Shown: piece after piece, positions 18,048 through 26,272 of the stretch | Position numbering within the stretch: position 1 is the first letter of the stretch | Layout: every line of letters begins with the position of its first letter | Source: Polaromonas sp. | Lineage (GTDB): Bacteria; Pseudomonadota; Gammaproteobacteria; Burkholderiales; Burkholderiaceae_C | Direction: 5' to 3' | NCBI RefSeq assembly: GCF_010365105.1 | Contig: NZ_JAAFGZ010000005.1 | Span: 62,001-126,000, forward strand | DNA: 64,000 bases | The notes under the pieces: model-generated | Seen by the model: the letters and a program-made list of their open reading frames with translations, nothing else | The model's database searches: none | Told to the model about the DNA's origin: nothing | Made by a program: the position numbers and the translations under genes

Positions 18048-19553
18048 TCAGCAAAATCGTGCATGCCATCGGCCACTAATTGTTGCCCTTACCCATGAAG
18101 AGCCGACTGCCGCAATAACCACAACAACCAGACTCACAAAGGCAATACCCATAGCGAGAGATGCTCGTTCGTGCGGCCAAGTCACCAAGCCATGCGCCAA
18201 CGCTGCGGCGGCTACCGTCAAAAAGACTGTGGTCCCTAAATCCCTTAGCAGCCACTGCGTATGCAACCCTTTCACAAAGCGGCGATGCACTTTGGGCACC
18301 CAGATCAAAAAATAAACGGAATTCGCACCCAGCCAGGCGTAACCCGCACCGATTACGCCGTATTGCCAAGTGGCCCAAACCAATGAGGGGATAAGCAGCA
18401 ATACAAACAAGGCATTGCCGATCAAGTGCAGCTTCAAATCACCTTTGGCAAATTGCAGGTAGTAAGGAAAAGCGCCCAAGGCAAGGATGCCGTTACCCAA
18501 TGCATATAGCGTCAGCACCGGGGCTGCACTGCGGGCGATTGCAGCGTCGCCTGTCCAGGCCCACAACACCTGCTCTGCAAAAAAAGCTAGCACCAACGCG
18601 GCAGGAATGGCAATCACGCCCACCAATTGGGTCGCGTTGCGGTACAGGCGAATCAGCCCGGCTTCATCGCCCACGGCAGCAAGCCTAGTCAGACGGGGTA
18701 GCAAGGCGCCGCTAATAGGGCCACTGATAATCATCACGCCGCTTGCCACTAGCACAGCCAGGGTGAAATAGGCGTAATCGGCCAGCGGCAGCAATTTGGA
18801 CAGCACCAGCTTGTCGGTCTGCGTGACCAGTACCCAGACTGAACTAGTAAAGGCAATAGTCAGAGAAAACTTGAGCACGCCACGCAGCGGTGCCCATTGC
18901 CAAGGTGTGCGCTGGCCTGCATTCGTTTTGGGCAAGAGGCGATAGGTTTTTGTCACCAGCACCACCAACTCGACCACCGCCAGCACCAACTGATAGCTGA
19001 AAAATTCAGTCGGGCTGGTACCTATATACATAAAGAGCGGAATGACCAGTACAAAGCGCGCTGTCGCTATGGTGATATTGAAACCGCTCAGCCACACCAG
19101 GCGCTCAAAGCCATTAATGGCACCGCGATACAGGCCGCACACCCAGCGCAACGCAATGATCACGGCCATAAGCATGATGGCGTGCTGCACTTCGGCCAAC
19201 GGCAACTGCTGCACCTTGAGCCAACCGGTGGCAATGGCACCGGAGCCTGACATCATTGCGGCGCCACCCAGCACAGCAATCCCAATAAAGATGCCTTCCA
19301 GCGCCCGCAGCAGGCGACGCAGGCTGAGCGCATCGCTTGCGCCACCGTTAAACCGCGCTGTTTCCCGGGCCATGGTGGGCGTGAGCCCCATGTCCAGCAA
19401 CTGGAACCAGGCTTGCAGCATGGCAAAGAAACCGACCAACCCATAGGCTTCCGCGCCCATGTATTTGACGTAGAGAGGCACCATTACGATGCCGATTAGC
19501 GTGACGTAGATCTGGCTAGCGTAGTTCGCGAGAACATTTTTTTTGAGAGACAC
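18048..19553 (-). CDS. Polysaccharide flippase, Wzx-like (MATE/MOP superfamily)
   Basis: The 501-residue protein has the flippase layout: LANYASQIYVTLIGIVMVPLYVKYMGAEAYGLVGFFAML at the N-terminus, then about 14 membrane helices in all. It should move the undecaprenyl-linked repeat unit across the inner membrane. Start codon GTG at 19553 is the only plausible one near the first conserved residues and lies four bases after the acetyltransferase stop. GC content is back to the host level here, between two AT-rich blocks, so the operon is a mosaic. Confidence 0.88.
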   Translation of the reverse strand: MSLKKNVLANYASQIYVTLIGIVMVPLYVKYMGAEAYGLVGFFAMLQAWFQLLDMGLTPTMARETARFNGGASDALSLRRLLRALEGIFIGIAVLGGAAMMSGSGAIATGWLKVQQLPLAEVQHAIMLMAVIIALRWVCGLYRGAINGFERLVWLSGFNITIATARFVLVIPLFMYIGTSPTEFFSYQLVLAVVELVVLVTKTYRLLPKTNAGQRTPWQWAPLRGVLKFSLTIAFTSSVWVLVTQTDKLVLSKLLPLADYAYFTLAVLVASGVMIISGPISGALLPRLTRLAAVGDEAGLIRLYRNATQLVGVIAIPAALVLAFFAEQVLWAWTGDAAIARSAAPVLTLYALGNGILALGAFPYYLQFAKGDLKLHLIGNALFVLLLIPSLVWATWQYGVIGAGYAWLGANSVYFLIWVPKVHRRFVKGLHTQWLLRDLGTTVFLTVAAAALAHGLVTWPHERASLAMGIAFVSLVVVVIAAVGSSWVRATISGRWHARFC

Positions 19554-19557
19554 TCTT

Positions 19558-19968
19558 TTAACTCGCAGTCGCTTCCATTAGATACTTATCACTTCGATCT
19601 TCGATTGATCGAAAACCCATTGACTTATACAAACCAATTGCAGCTATATTTTCTTTTCGTACTTCAAGACGACAATAATTAAATCTTTTTTGTTTAGTAA
19701 AATTCAAAACGCTACGAATTAATGCAGCGCCAACGCCTTTTTTTCTTTCCGCACAAGTTACCATTAATAATGATATATAACTTGAAAAATTTTTCTCATC
19801 ATTACAGTAAAAAAATACAAAACCAGAAATACCACTAGGTGAGTAATAAACAATACACTCTGCTTTATCTGAAAGTTTTTGCAAATAATCCTCACCAGGG
19901 AAAAAATTTCCGTTTTGACGAATTTGTTCTTCACAAATAAGACAAACAATATCTTCAGGTATTTTCAT
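19558..19968 (-). CDS. GNAT-family N-acetyltransferase
   Basis: This 136-residue protein fits the GNAT fold: strands around ISGFVFFYCNDEKNF and SSYISLLMVTCAERKKGVGAALIRSV, where the last part is the acetyl-CoA pyrophosphate loop (R-x-x-G-x-G/A), then NYCRLEVRKENIAAIGLYKSMGFRSIEDRSDKYLM. It overlaps the WbqC-family gene by 14 bases and is AT-rich. Its place next to an aminotransferase and a WbqC-family gene suggests that it acylates an amino sugar nucleotide rather than a ribosomal protein. Confidence 0.86.
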   Translation of the reverse strand: MKIPEDIVCLICEEQIRQNGNFFPGEDYLQKLSDKAECIVYYSPSGISGFVFFYCNDEKNFSSYISLLMVTCAERKKGVGAALIRSVLNFTKQKRFNYCRLEVRKENIAAIGLYKSMGFRSIEDRSDKYLMEATAS

Positions 19969-20665
19969 GATTTATATTATTTGCAATGACCATCTCACGT
20001 ACAGCATTGATATCATTAAACATAAGCACATCAATAATTGATAATCCTGGCTGAAACTCTTCGGAAAATTGCTGGTACTTTTTTAGCTGACTCTCCATAA
20101 AATACAGGTCTATTCCATTTGATTTGAATAGACTTTCGTCGTACAACTCTTTTCCGCCCGAAAGATTAAAATAGCTATCCGCTTTTTCTTGACGACAAAT
20201 ATCAATAATTCTCGCTGCACTGTTTAGGTATTTATTTTCATAAGTTGTTGAGGTAAACACGAATTGTGTATCTAAATCAAGATAATTACACACCGCTACA
20301 ATGCTGGCTTTTGCCAGGTTAGCGATTTTATTTTCTTCTAAAAATAAAATCTCTGATACGAGGGTTTTAATATTATTAAAATAGGGGGCTTTTGAATAGG
20401 ACTGGCGCATCGATTCAATTATTTTCCTCCGCCATATGTCCCCCGGTTGTACACCGACTTCATTAATCTTCAAAAATGAACTGGCACCCGACAAAGGAAC
20501 AGTGATATAACGAACATCGCCTGCCAGAAATAAACGGTTTCTATTAATCCAGCCATTTTTGATGAAATTAACATCGTCATAAAATACAAACTTGTCAACT
20601 GCTGCAACCAACTGAAAATACCCTATATATGGAAATAAATAGGGCTGCATAATCGCGAGCTTCAT
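19955..20665 (-). CDS. WbqC-family protein
   Basis: This 236-residue protein belongs to the WbqC-like family: the start MKLAIMQPYLFPYIGYFQL, then FYDDVNFIKNGWINRNRL and the C-terminal ELYDESLFKSNGIDLYFM. Members are encoded in O-antigen and capsule loci, often beside a DegT aminotransferase, and are thought to help attach an acyl or amino-acid group to an amino sugar; no enzymatic assignment is firm. I chose the ATG at 20665, where the conserved sequence begins, over a longer frame to 20740. It starts two bases after the aminotransferase stop. Confidence 0.85.
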   Translation of the reverse strand: MKLAIMQPYLFPYIGYFQLVAAVDKFVFYDDVNFIKNGWINRNRLFLAGDVRYITVPLSGASSFLKINEVGVQPGDIWRRKIIESMRQSYSKAPYFNNIKTLVSEILFLEENKIANLAKASIVAVCNYLDLDTQFVFTSTTYENKYLNSAARIIDICRQEKADSYFNLSGGKELYDESLFKSNGIDLYFMESQLKKYQQFSEEFQPGLSIIDVLMFNDINAVREMVIANNINHENT

Positions 20666-20667
20666 TT

Positions 20668-21801
20668 TTATTGAACCGCTATTAACTGTGCAATTGAACT
20701 GGCTTGGTTGATTGTCAGGTTGGGGTAAATCGGCAAGCACATCACCTTTTGCGATGCAGCAGTTGCCACAGGCAGGTTGTCCCGGTGTGCCGAAGGCAAG
20801 CCACGGTACATGGGGAAATCCGTGATCAACGGGTAAAAATAGCGGCGCGCAAAAATGCCGTTGTCCTTGAGCTTTTGATACAGGTCGTCCCGGCTGAGCG
20901 GGTAATCGGCATCTACCAGAATCGGAAAATAGGAATAGTTGGCGACTGCTTCGCCTGCGTCCTGCAGGCAGCGAATGCCTTTGACGCCTTTGAGCAATTC
21001 GCGGTAGGTGGCGTCGATTTCCTTGCGGCGAGCCAGTGCGGCGTCAATATGCTTCAGTTGAAGCATGCCGAAGGCGGCATTGATTTCGCTCATCTTGCCG
21101 TTAATGCCTGGGGCCACCACGGTGGTTTCATCGACAAAGCCAAAGTTCTTGAGTTGGTCGATGCGTAGCTTGGTCTTGGCGTCGGGGCAGATGATGGCGC
21201 CGCCTTCGAAGGTGTTGAACACCTTGGTGGCATGAAAGCTCAGCACCGAGAGGTCGCCATGGCGCAGCACGCTACCGCCTTCGTCTTTGACACCAAAGGC
21301 GTGGGCAGCGTCATAAATCACGCGCAGGTTGTAGTTGTCGGCAATTTTCTGGATAGCCTTCGTGTCGCACGGGTGACCATAGCAATGCACGGGCATGATG
21401 GCCGTGGTTTGCGGGGTGATGGCCGCTTCGATCTTGGCCGGGTCCAGGTTCAGGGTGTTCGGGTCCACATCCACAAACACGGGCTTGATGCCGTTCCACA
21501 ACAGCGAATGCGCCGTGGCTACGAATGAATACGGCGTGGTGATGACTTCACCTGTGATGCGCAAGGCTTGCAGCGCAGTGACCAGGCCAAGCGTGCCGTT
21601 GGAAAACAGCGCCAGGTGCTTGACACCCAGGTAGTCGCACAAGGCCTTTTCAAGCTGTTGGTGAAACGGGCCGCCATTGGTCAGGATTTTTTTGTCCCAG
21701 ATTTCTTGAAGGTAGGGAATGAATTCTTCCAGCGGGGGCAAAGCTGGCTGGGTGACGTAAATGGGTTTTTGAACAACCACGTCTGGCAATCGCATGTTCA
21801 T
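20668..21801 (-). CDS. DegT/DnrJ/EryC1/StrS-family sugar aminotransferase
   Basis: This PLP enzyme of 377 residues should transfer an amino group to a keto sugar nucleotide. The PLP-binding features are the substrate loop [26 protein letters not shown] with the PLP aspartate, and [14 protein letters not shown] with the Schiff-base lysine near residue 193. I chose the ATG at 21801 because AGGAG (21810-21814) lies eight bases before it, and because it overlaps the epimerase stop (ATGA). No 4,6-dehydratase is present in the window, so the keto-sugar substrate must come from elsewhere. Confidence 0.9.
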   Translation of the reverse strand: MNMRLPDVVVQKPIYVTQPALPPLEEFIPYLQEIWDKKILTNGGPFHQQLEKALCDYLGVKHLALFSNGTLGLVTALQALRITGEVITTPYSFVATAHSLLWNGIKPVFVDVDPNTLNLDPAKIEAAITPQTTAIMPVHCYGHPCDTKAIQKIADNYNLRVIYDAAHAFGVKDEGGSVLRHGDLSVLSFHATKVFNTFEGGAIICPDAKTKLRIDQLKNFGFVDETTVVAPGINGKMSEINAAFGMLQLKHIDAALARRKEIDATYRELLKGVKGIRCLQDAGEAVANYSYFPILVDADYPLSRDDLYQKLKDNGIFARRYFYPLITDFPMYRGLPSAHRDNLPVATAASQKVMCLPIYPNLTINQASSIAQLIAVQ

Positions 21802-22991
21802 GATTTTTTCTCCTGTGAAACATACCAAGGCATGGCCAACGCCAGCCCTTCGCTAATGCGCTGCGTCGGCGCGTAGCCCAGCAGTCGCTCTGCCTTGCCA
21901 ATATCGGCAAGGCTGTGCCGCACATCGCCTGCGCGGAAGTCGCGGTACACGGGCTGTGCCGTGGTACTGACGCCGTGGGCGGCGAGGTTGTCGCGCAGCA
22001 GGGCGAAAAGGATGTTCAGCGTGGTGCGGTCGCCTACGGCTACGTTGTAGACCTGGTTGACTGCGGGGGATGGGGTTGGGGTTGGGGTTGGGGTCTGAGC
22101 CGGGGAGCCCTCACCCCTGCCCTCTCCCAAAGGGAGAGGGAGTGAAGTCGGGGAATGGGTTGACACGGTGGCGGCTAACAGGTTGGCTTGCACGGCGTTG
22201 GCCACAAAGCAGAAATCGCGGCTGGTTTCGCCGTCGCCGTTGATGTACACCGGCTCGCCCTGCAGCAGTGCGGCGGTCCATTTGGGAATGACGGCGGCAT
22301 AAGCGCCGTTGGGGTCCTGGCGCGGGCCGAATACATTGAAGTAGCGCAGGCCGATGGTGTTGAAGCCGTAGCAGCGGGCAAACACTTCGGCATACAACTC
22401 GTTGACGTATTTGGTGACGGCGTAGGGGCTGAGGGGTTTGCCGATGGCATCTTCGACCTTGGGCAACGCTGGGTGGTCGCCGTAGGTGGAACTGCTGGCG
22501 GCGTAGGTGAAGCTTTTTACCTTGGCGTCGCGGGCAGCGACCAGCATGTTCAGGAAGCCGGTGATGTTGGCGCTGTTGGTGGTGATGGGGTCTTCAAGGC
22601 TGCGGGGGACGCTGCCGAGGGCGGCTTGGTGGAGGACGTAATCGACGGGGATACGATTCGGGGAGCCCTCACCCCTGCCCTCTCCCTGGGGGAGAGGGAG
22701 TAAGGCGGGGTCGCTGGAATTCCAGACCATGGCACGTTGGCAGTCGGCCTGCTCGCGGATGTCGCCTTTGATGAAACTGAAGTTGGTCCACTGCGCTGTG
22801 GTGACGAGGGCTTGCACTTCGTCAAGGTTGCGCTGGTGGCCGGTGGCAAAGTTGTCGAGGCCGACGACACGCTGATCAAGCTTGAGCAAGGTTTCCAGCA
22901 AATTGCTGCCGATGAAGCCGGCCACACCGGTGACGAGCCAGGTGCGGGGCTCGGTGGGCAGGCGGGTTTGCAGTTGTTGGTAGGCGGTCAT
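21798..22991 (-). CDS. UDP-N-acetylhexosamine(uronate) 4-epimerase with two in-frame repeat insertions
   Basis: This 397-residue protein is an extended SDR enzyme: [10 protein letters not shown] binds NAD, and the catalytic pair is in [13 protein letters not shown]. It is most like WbpP/TviC, which interconvert UDP-GlcNAc(A) and UDP-GalNAc(A). It is some 55 residues longer than the family norm. Two insertions explain this: about residues 90-115 ([18 protein letters not shown]) and 276-308 ([17 protein letters not shown] followed by [10 protein letters not shown]). Both contain the same palindromic repeat read in the same frame. They sit between DCQRA and [16 protein letters not shown], and between QANLLAA and [13 protein letters not shown], so at surface loops. 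Conserved catalytic parts are intact, so the enzyme may still work. Confidence 0.9.
   Translation of the reverse strand: MTAYQQLQTRLPTEPRTWLVTGVAGFIGSNLLETLLKLDQRVVGLDNFATGHQRNLDEVQALVTTAQWTNFSFIKGDIREQADCQRAMVWNSSDPALLPLPQGEGRGEGSPNRIPVDYVLHQAALGSVPRSLEDPITTNSANITGFLNMLVAARDAKVKSFTYAASSSTYGDHPALPKVEDAIGKPLSPYAVTKYVNELYAEVFARCYGFNTIGLRYFNVFGPRQDPNGAYAAVIPKWTAALLQGEPVYINGDGETSRDFCFVANAVQANLLAATVSTHSPTSLPLPLGEGRGEGSPAQTPTPTPTPSPAVNQVYNVAVGDRTTLNILFALLRDNLAAHGVSTTAQPVYRDFRAGDVRHSLADIGKAERLLGYAPTQRISEGLALAMPWYVSQEKKS
22072..22093 (+). repeat. Telomere-like (GGGGTT)n tract inside the epimerase gene
   Basis: Four GGGG runs are separated by TT, with a further GGGGG run a base or two upstream (22065-22069). 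It encodes the TP dipeptide repeat on the minus strand. On the plus (template) strand it should be able to fold into an intramolecular G-quadruplex. Change by one unit adds or removes two codons without a frameshift. Confidence 0.85.
22102..22147. repeat. Palindromic GGGGAGCCCTCACCCC element, copy A (in epimerase)
   Basis: The element reads GGGGAGCCCTCACCCC then a hairpin CCCTCTCCC-AAA-GGGAGAGGG and AGTGAAG. It agrees closely with copies at 22660 and 39430. On the minus strand it is translated as [14 protein letters not shown]. Confidence 0.92.
22660..22705. repeat. Palindromic GGGGAGCCCTCACCCC element, copy B (in epimerase)
   Basis: It is the same element as copy A with hairpin CTCTCCC-TGG-GGGAGAG and TAAGG at the end. 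It is translated as [14 protein letters not shown] in the same orientation and same frame as copy A. Confidence 0.92.
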
Positions 22992-22994
22992 TTC

Positions 22995-23050
22995 ACTTCT
23001 TTATTGATAGCAGCTTGCGCACGACTGGCGTGCGCAGGGCCCGATTTTTT
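22995..23050 (-). repeat. Dispersed AGCTAT-type repeat, copy E2
   Basis: TTATTGATAGCAGCTTGCGC matches the reverse complement of copy E1 in 18 of 20 positions. It fills the gap between the dehydrogenase and epimerase genes. Its edge (AAAGAAG on the minus strand) may serve as the epimerase ribosome-binding site. Confidence 0.75.
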
Positions 23051-23067
23051 TTCTGAATTCGGGGGTT

Positions 23068-24366
23068 TTACAGCCGCAAGTCGCTCTCGGCAGCGGGCAA
23101 CAGGTATTTCAGGTCGTACAGCACATGGTTGGGCTTGCCCAGGGCGCGAATGGCGGCAGCGCCCATGGTCTTGAACTGGTGATGGGCCACGGCCACGATG
23201 ATGCCGTCGTAGGTGCCGGGTTCGGGCTGGGCAACGGGGGTAATGCCGTATTCGTGCTGGGCCTCGGCCGGTGCGGCCCAGGGGTCGTACACATCGACCT
23301 GGCAGTTGTAGTCTTGCAGTTCGGTCACGATGTCCACCACGCGGGTGTTGCGCAGGTCGGGGCAGTTTTCCTTGAAGGCCAGGCCCATGACCAGGATGCG
23401 CGCACCATTGACATGCACCCGGCGCTTGGTCATGGCCTTGACCAATTGGGACACCACGTAGGGGCCCATGTTGTCGTTCAGGCGGCGGCCGGCCAGGATG
23501 ATTTCGGGGTGGTAGCCAATGGCCTGGGCCTTGTGGGTCAGGTAGTACGGGTCCACGCCAATGCAGTGGCCGCCAACCAGACCGGGACGAAACGGCAAGA
23601 AGTTCCATTTGCTGCCAGCGGCCTGCAGCACGGCTTCGGTGTCAATGCCCATCTTGTTGAAGATGATGGCCAGCTCGTTGATGAGGGCAATGTTCAGGTC
23701 GCGCTGGGTGTTTTCAATCACCTTGGCGGCTTCGGCTACCTTGAGGCTGGCCGCCTTGTGGGTGCCGGCGGTGATGATTTCGTTGTAGAGCGCATCGACG
23801 ATGTCGGCCACTTCGGGCGTTGAGCCGGAAGTAACTTTCTTGATGGTGGTGACGCGGTGTTCCTTGTCGCCGGGGTTGATGCGCTCTGGGCTGTAGCCGG
23901 CAAAAAAGTCCACGTTGAACTTGAGGCCCGAGAATTTTTCAAGCACGGGCACGCAGTCTTCTTCAGTGGCGCCGGGGTACACGGTGGATTCGTAAATCAC
24001 GATGTCGCCGGGCTTGAGGACTTTGCCAACGGTTTCGCTGGCCTTGATCAGCGGCGTGAGGTCGGGGCGCTTGTGTTCGTCAATCGGCGTGGGCACAGTG
24101 ACGATGTAGCAGTTGCAGGCGCGCAGGTCTTCCAGCTGCGTGGTGAAGCGCAGAAGGCTGGCGGCCTGGAGTTCTTCAGGCTCGGTTTCCAGCGTGTGGT
24201 CATGGCCGGCTTTCAACTCGGCGATGCGCTTTTCATTGATGTCAAACCCGACCACGGAGCGTTTTTTGCCAAATTCGACCGCCAATGGAAGGCCGACATA
24301 GCCAAGGCCGATCACGGCGAGTGAAAGGCTGGACACAGAAGAAAGCGATTTTTTTGTTGACGTCAT
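23068..24366 (-). CDS. UDP-N-acetylhexosamine 6-dehydrogenase (WbpO/TviB-like)
   Basis: This 432-residue protein oxidises C6 of a UDP-N-acetylhexosamine to the uronic acid with NAD. It shows the Rossmann motif [24 protein letters not shown], the central helix region [14 protein letters not shown] and the catalytic cysteine in [15 protein letters not shown] near residue 267. The C-terminal domain has [15 protein letters not shown]. The sequence is closer to WbpO/TviB (N-acetylated substrates) than to Ugd (glucose). The downstream epimerase makes that reading consistent. The start at 24366 follows a 48-base gap after the WecA-like gene. Confidence 0.92.
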   Translation of the reverse strand: MTSTKKSLSSVSSLSLAVIGLGYVGLPLAVEFGKKRSVVGFDINEKRIAELKAGHDHTLETEPEELQAASLLRFTTQLEDLRACNCYIVTVPTPIDEHKRPDLTPLIKASETVGKVLKPGDIVIYESTVYPGATEEDCVPVLEKFSGLKFNVDFFAGYSPERINPGDKEHRVTTIKKVTSGSTPEVADIVDALYNEIITAGTHKAASLKVAEAAKVIENTQRDLNIALINELAIIFNKMGIDTEAVLQAAGSKWNFLPFRPGLVGGHCIGVDPYYLTHKAQAIGYHPEIILAGRRLNDNMGPYVVSQLVKAMTKRRVHVNGARILVMGLAFKENCPDLRNTRVVDIVTELQDYNCQVDVYDPWAAPAEAQHEYGITPVAQPEPGTYDGIIVAVAHHQFKTMGAAAIRALGKPNHVLYDLKYLLPAAESDLRL

Positions 24367-24414
24367 AACCGGAAGAGGATTACCAAAAAGACAGGAATGA
24401 AAAGATTTGGGTTT

Positions 24415-25518
24415 TTAAGCTGTTTGAGGCACCAACGTCGCAGGGCTGAAGCACCACCGAAATTGCGTCATCCGTGCATAAACAGCCGAGTAAACAAAGG
24501 CGCAAAAGGCAAAGCCTGCAACCAGCATGAAGGTGTTGGTGGGCCACTGCACAGCAATGGCAGCGGGCAGCAATGCCGCCAGCCACATGAGCGCGCCGGT
24601 GAGTGAGTTGCGCAACAGGCTGCTGGTATTGGGCATGAGCCGGCGGGCCAGGCGGCGCTTGACGAGGCTGTGCAGGTGCAAACGGTCCGGGTCGCCAGGG
24701 CTCAGGTTCCGGCGGCGGCGGCGCACGATGCTGAACAGCACTTCCAGAATCGGATAGCCGCACACCAGCATGGGGGCCCAGGCCGACACCTCGGCATGGC
24801 GGGCCAGGACCAGCACCGCCAGCCAGGCCAGGGCAAAGCCGACAAAGTAAGCACCGCCATCGCCCAGAAAGATCTTGCCCATCGGCCAGTTGACCAGCAG
24901 AAAGCCGGCCACGGCACCCGCCAGAATCAGGCAGACTAAGGCCAGGTCGTGGTCGCCCAGGGCCGTCATCATGACGCCAAAGGCCGTCAAAATGATGATG
25001 ACGGTGCCTGCAGACAAGCCGTTGAAGCCGTCAATGATGTTGATGGCGTTGGCAATGCCGCCCACGGCAAAGGCGGTGAACAGTACCGAAAACAGGGTAA
25101 AGCCCAGCAGCCAGTCCAGCCCCGGCAGGTCGGCACTGGTGATGGAATAACCGGTCATGGCCCAGCCCAGCACGCCGCAGCCCATGGTGGCCAGCAGGCG
25201 CGTGCGCACGCTGACGCGCTTGGTCACGTCTTCCAGCAGCCCAAAGGCAAAAGCCGGAATGCCGGCCAAAATGAGCGGTCCCAGCAGGGTTTGACTGTCA
25301 TCGTTTGCAAACAGGTAGCCCGCGACAACACCCATGGCAATGGCAATGCCGCCAACCCGGGGCGTGGGGCTGGTGTGGAACTTCTGCACACCCTGGTCGC
25401 TGTCCATGCTGAGGTGGCCATGCCAGTGCTGGGTGCGCACCAGCAACAGCGCCACCAGCAGCGCAATGCTGCCGGCCATGAATGCCGAAAGAAGGTCTGG
25501 ATTCATAAAAATTTGCAT
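24415..25518 (-). CDS. WecA/MraY-like undecaprenyl-phosphate sugar-phosphate transferase
   Basis: The 367-residue integral membrane protein has about ten helices and the family motifs: PTPRVGGIAIAMG, NIINIIDGFNGLSAG-type loop (ANAINIIDGFNGLSAG) with catalytic aspartate, IFLGDGGAYFVGF, and DRLHLHSLVKRR, the HxH region. It should transfer a sugar-1-phosphate to undecaprenyl phosphate and so begin each repeat unit. The C-terminus is longer than in MraY. Two ATGs (25518 and 25506) are possible and no clear ribosome-binding site decides between them. The gene follows a UppS gene by 18 bases, which ties lipid carrier supply to initiation. Confidence 0.88.
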   Translation of the reverse strand: MQIFMNPDLLSAFMAGSIALLVALLLVRTQHWHGHLSMDSDQGVQKFHTSPTPRVGGIAIAMGVVAGYLFANDDSQTLLGPLILAGIPAFAFGLLEDVTKRVSVRTRLLATMGCGVLGWAMTGYSITSADLPGLDWLLGFTLFSVLFTAFAVGGIANAINIIDGFNGLSAGTVIIILTAFGVMMTALGDHDLALVCLILAGAVAGFLLVNWPMGKIFLGDGGAYFVGFALAWLAVLVLARHAEVSAWAPMLVCGYPILEVLFSIVRRRRRNLSPGDPDRLHLHSLVKRRLARRLMPNTSSLLRNSLTGALMWLAALLPAAIAVQWPTNTFMLVAGFAFCAFVYSAVYARMTQFRWCFSPATLVPQTA

Positions 25519-25536
25519 GGGTTTGTCCGGTTGGAA

Positions 25537-26265
25537 TTAGCAGGCAACTAGGGAACTTGAGGCGCCGAAGCGGCGGTCGCGGGCGCAGAACCATTCCAGC
25601 GCTTGGTCAAGCACCGGTGCAGAAAAGTCGGGCCACAGGGTGTCGGTAAAAAAAAGCTCGGTATAGGCCATTTGCCACAGCATGAAGTTGCTGATGCGCG
25701 ACTCACCGCCGGTACGAATGAGCAGCTCGGGGTCGGGGGCATACGCCATGCTCAGGTGCGGGCGCATCGCGGCTTCGTCCATGTCGGCCACGGTCAGGGA
25801 CGGGTTGGCGGCCTGCCAGGCCTGCACGGCCTGCATCATGTCCCAGCGGCCTCCGTAGTTGGCAGCAATGGTCAGGGTGATTTGGCTGTTCTGGGCGGTC
25901 AGGGCCTGGGCGCTGGCCATGAGGTTTTGCAGGCGCTGGTCGAACCGGCTCAGGTCGCCCGCCACCTTCAGGCGCACGCCGGTGCGATGCATGTCGCTGA
26001 CTTCTTTTTGCAGGTAATGCACCAGCAGGCCCACAAGACTGGAAACCTCTTCGGCCGGGCGCTTCCAGTTTTCGGTGCTGAAGGCGAACAGCGTGAGGTA
26101 GCGCACGCCGCGTGCCGAGCAGGCCTCGACGATCTGGCGCACCCGCCGCGCACCGCTGGCGTGGCCCAGGGCACGCGGCATGCTGCGCTGGGTGGCCCAG
26201 CGCCGGTTGCCGTCCATGATGATGGCCACGTGTTGCGGCATGGCCGCTGGCTGTGTGTCTTGCAT
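25537..26265 (-). CDS. uppS: Undecaprenyl diphosphate synthase, operon-linked copy
   Basis: This is a 242-residue cis-prenyltransferase that makes the C55 lipid carrier from farnesyl and isopentenyl diphosphate. The catalytic Asp18 is in AIIMDGNRRWA, then FAFSTENWKRP, IAANYGGRWD and the C-terminal LIRTGGESRISNFMLWQ. The usual DGNGRWA is DGNRRWA here. The housekeeping uppS normally lies with frr, cdsA and dxr; none of these is nearby, so this is probably a second, polysaccharide-dedicated copy. It starts seven bases after the kinase gene. Confidence 0.9.
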   Translation of the reverse strand: MQDTQPAAMPQHVAIIMDGNRRWATQRSMPRALGHASGARRVRQIVEACSARGVRYLTLFAFSTENWKRPAEEVSSLVGLLVHYLQKEVSDMHRTGVRLKVAGDLSRFDQRLQNLMASAQALTAQNSQITLTIAANYGGRWDMMQAVQAWQAANPSLTVADMDEAAMRPHLSMAYAPDPELLIRTGGESRISNFMLWQMAYTELFFTDTLWPDFSAPVLDQALEWFCARDRRFGASSSLVAC

Positions 26266-26272
26266 GGTGGCT

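Noticed and set aside
22072..22705. CRISPR-like array from recurring units in the epimerase gene
   Set aside because: There are only two palindromic units 512 bases apart plus a simple hexamer tract; no regular spacers and no cas genes.
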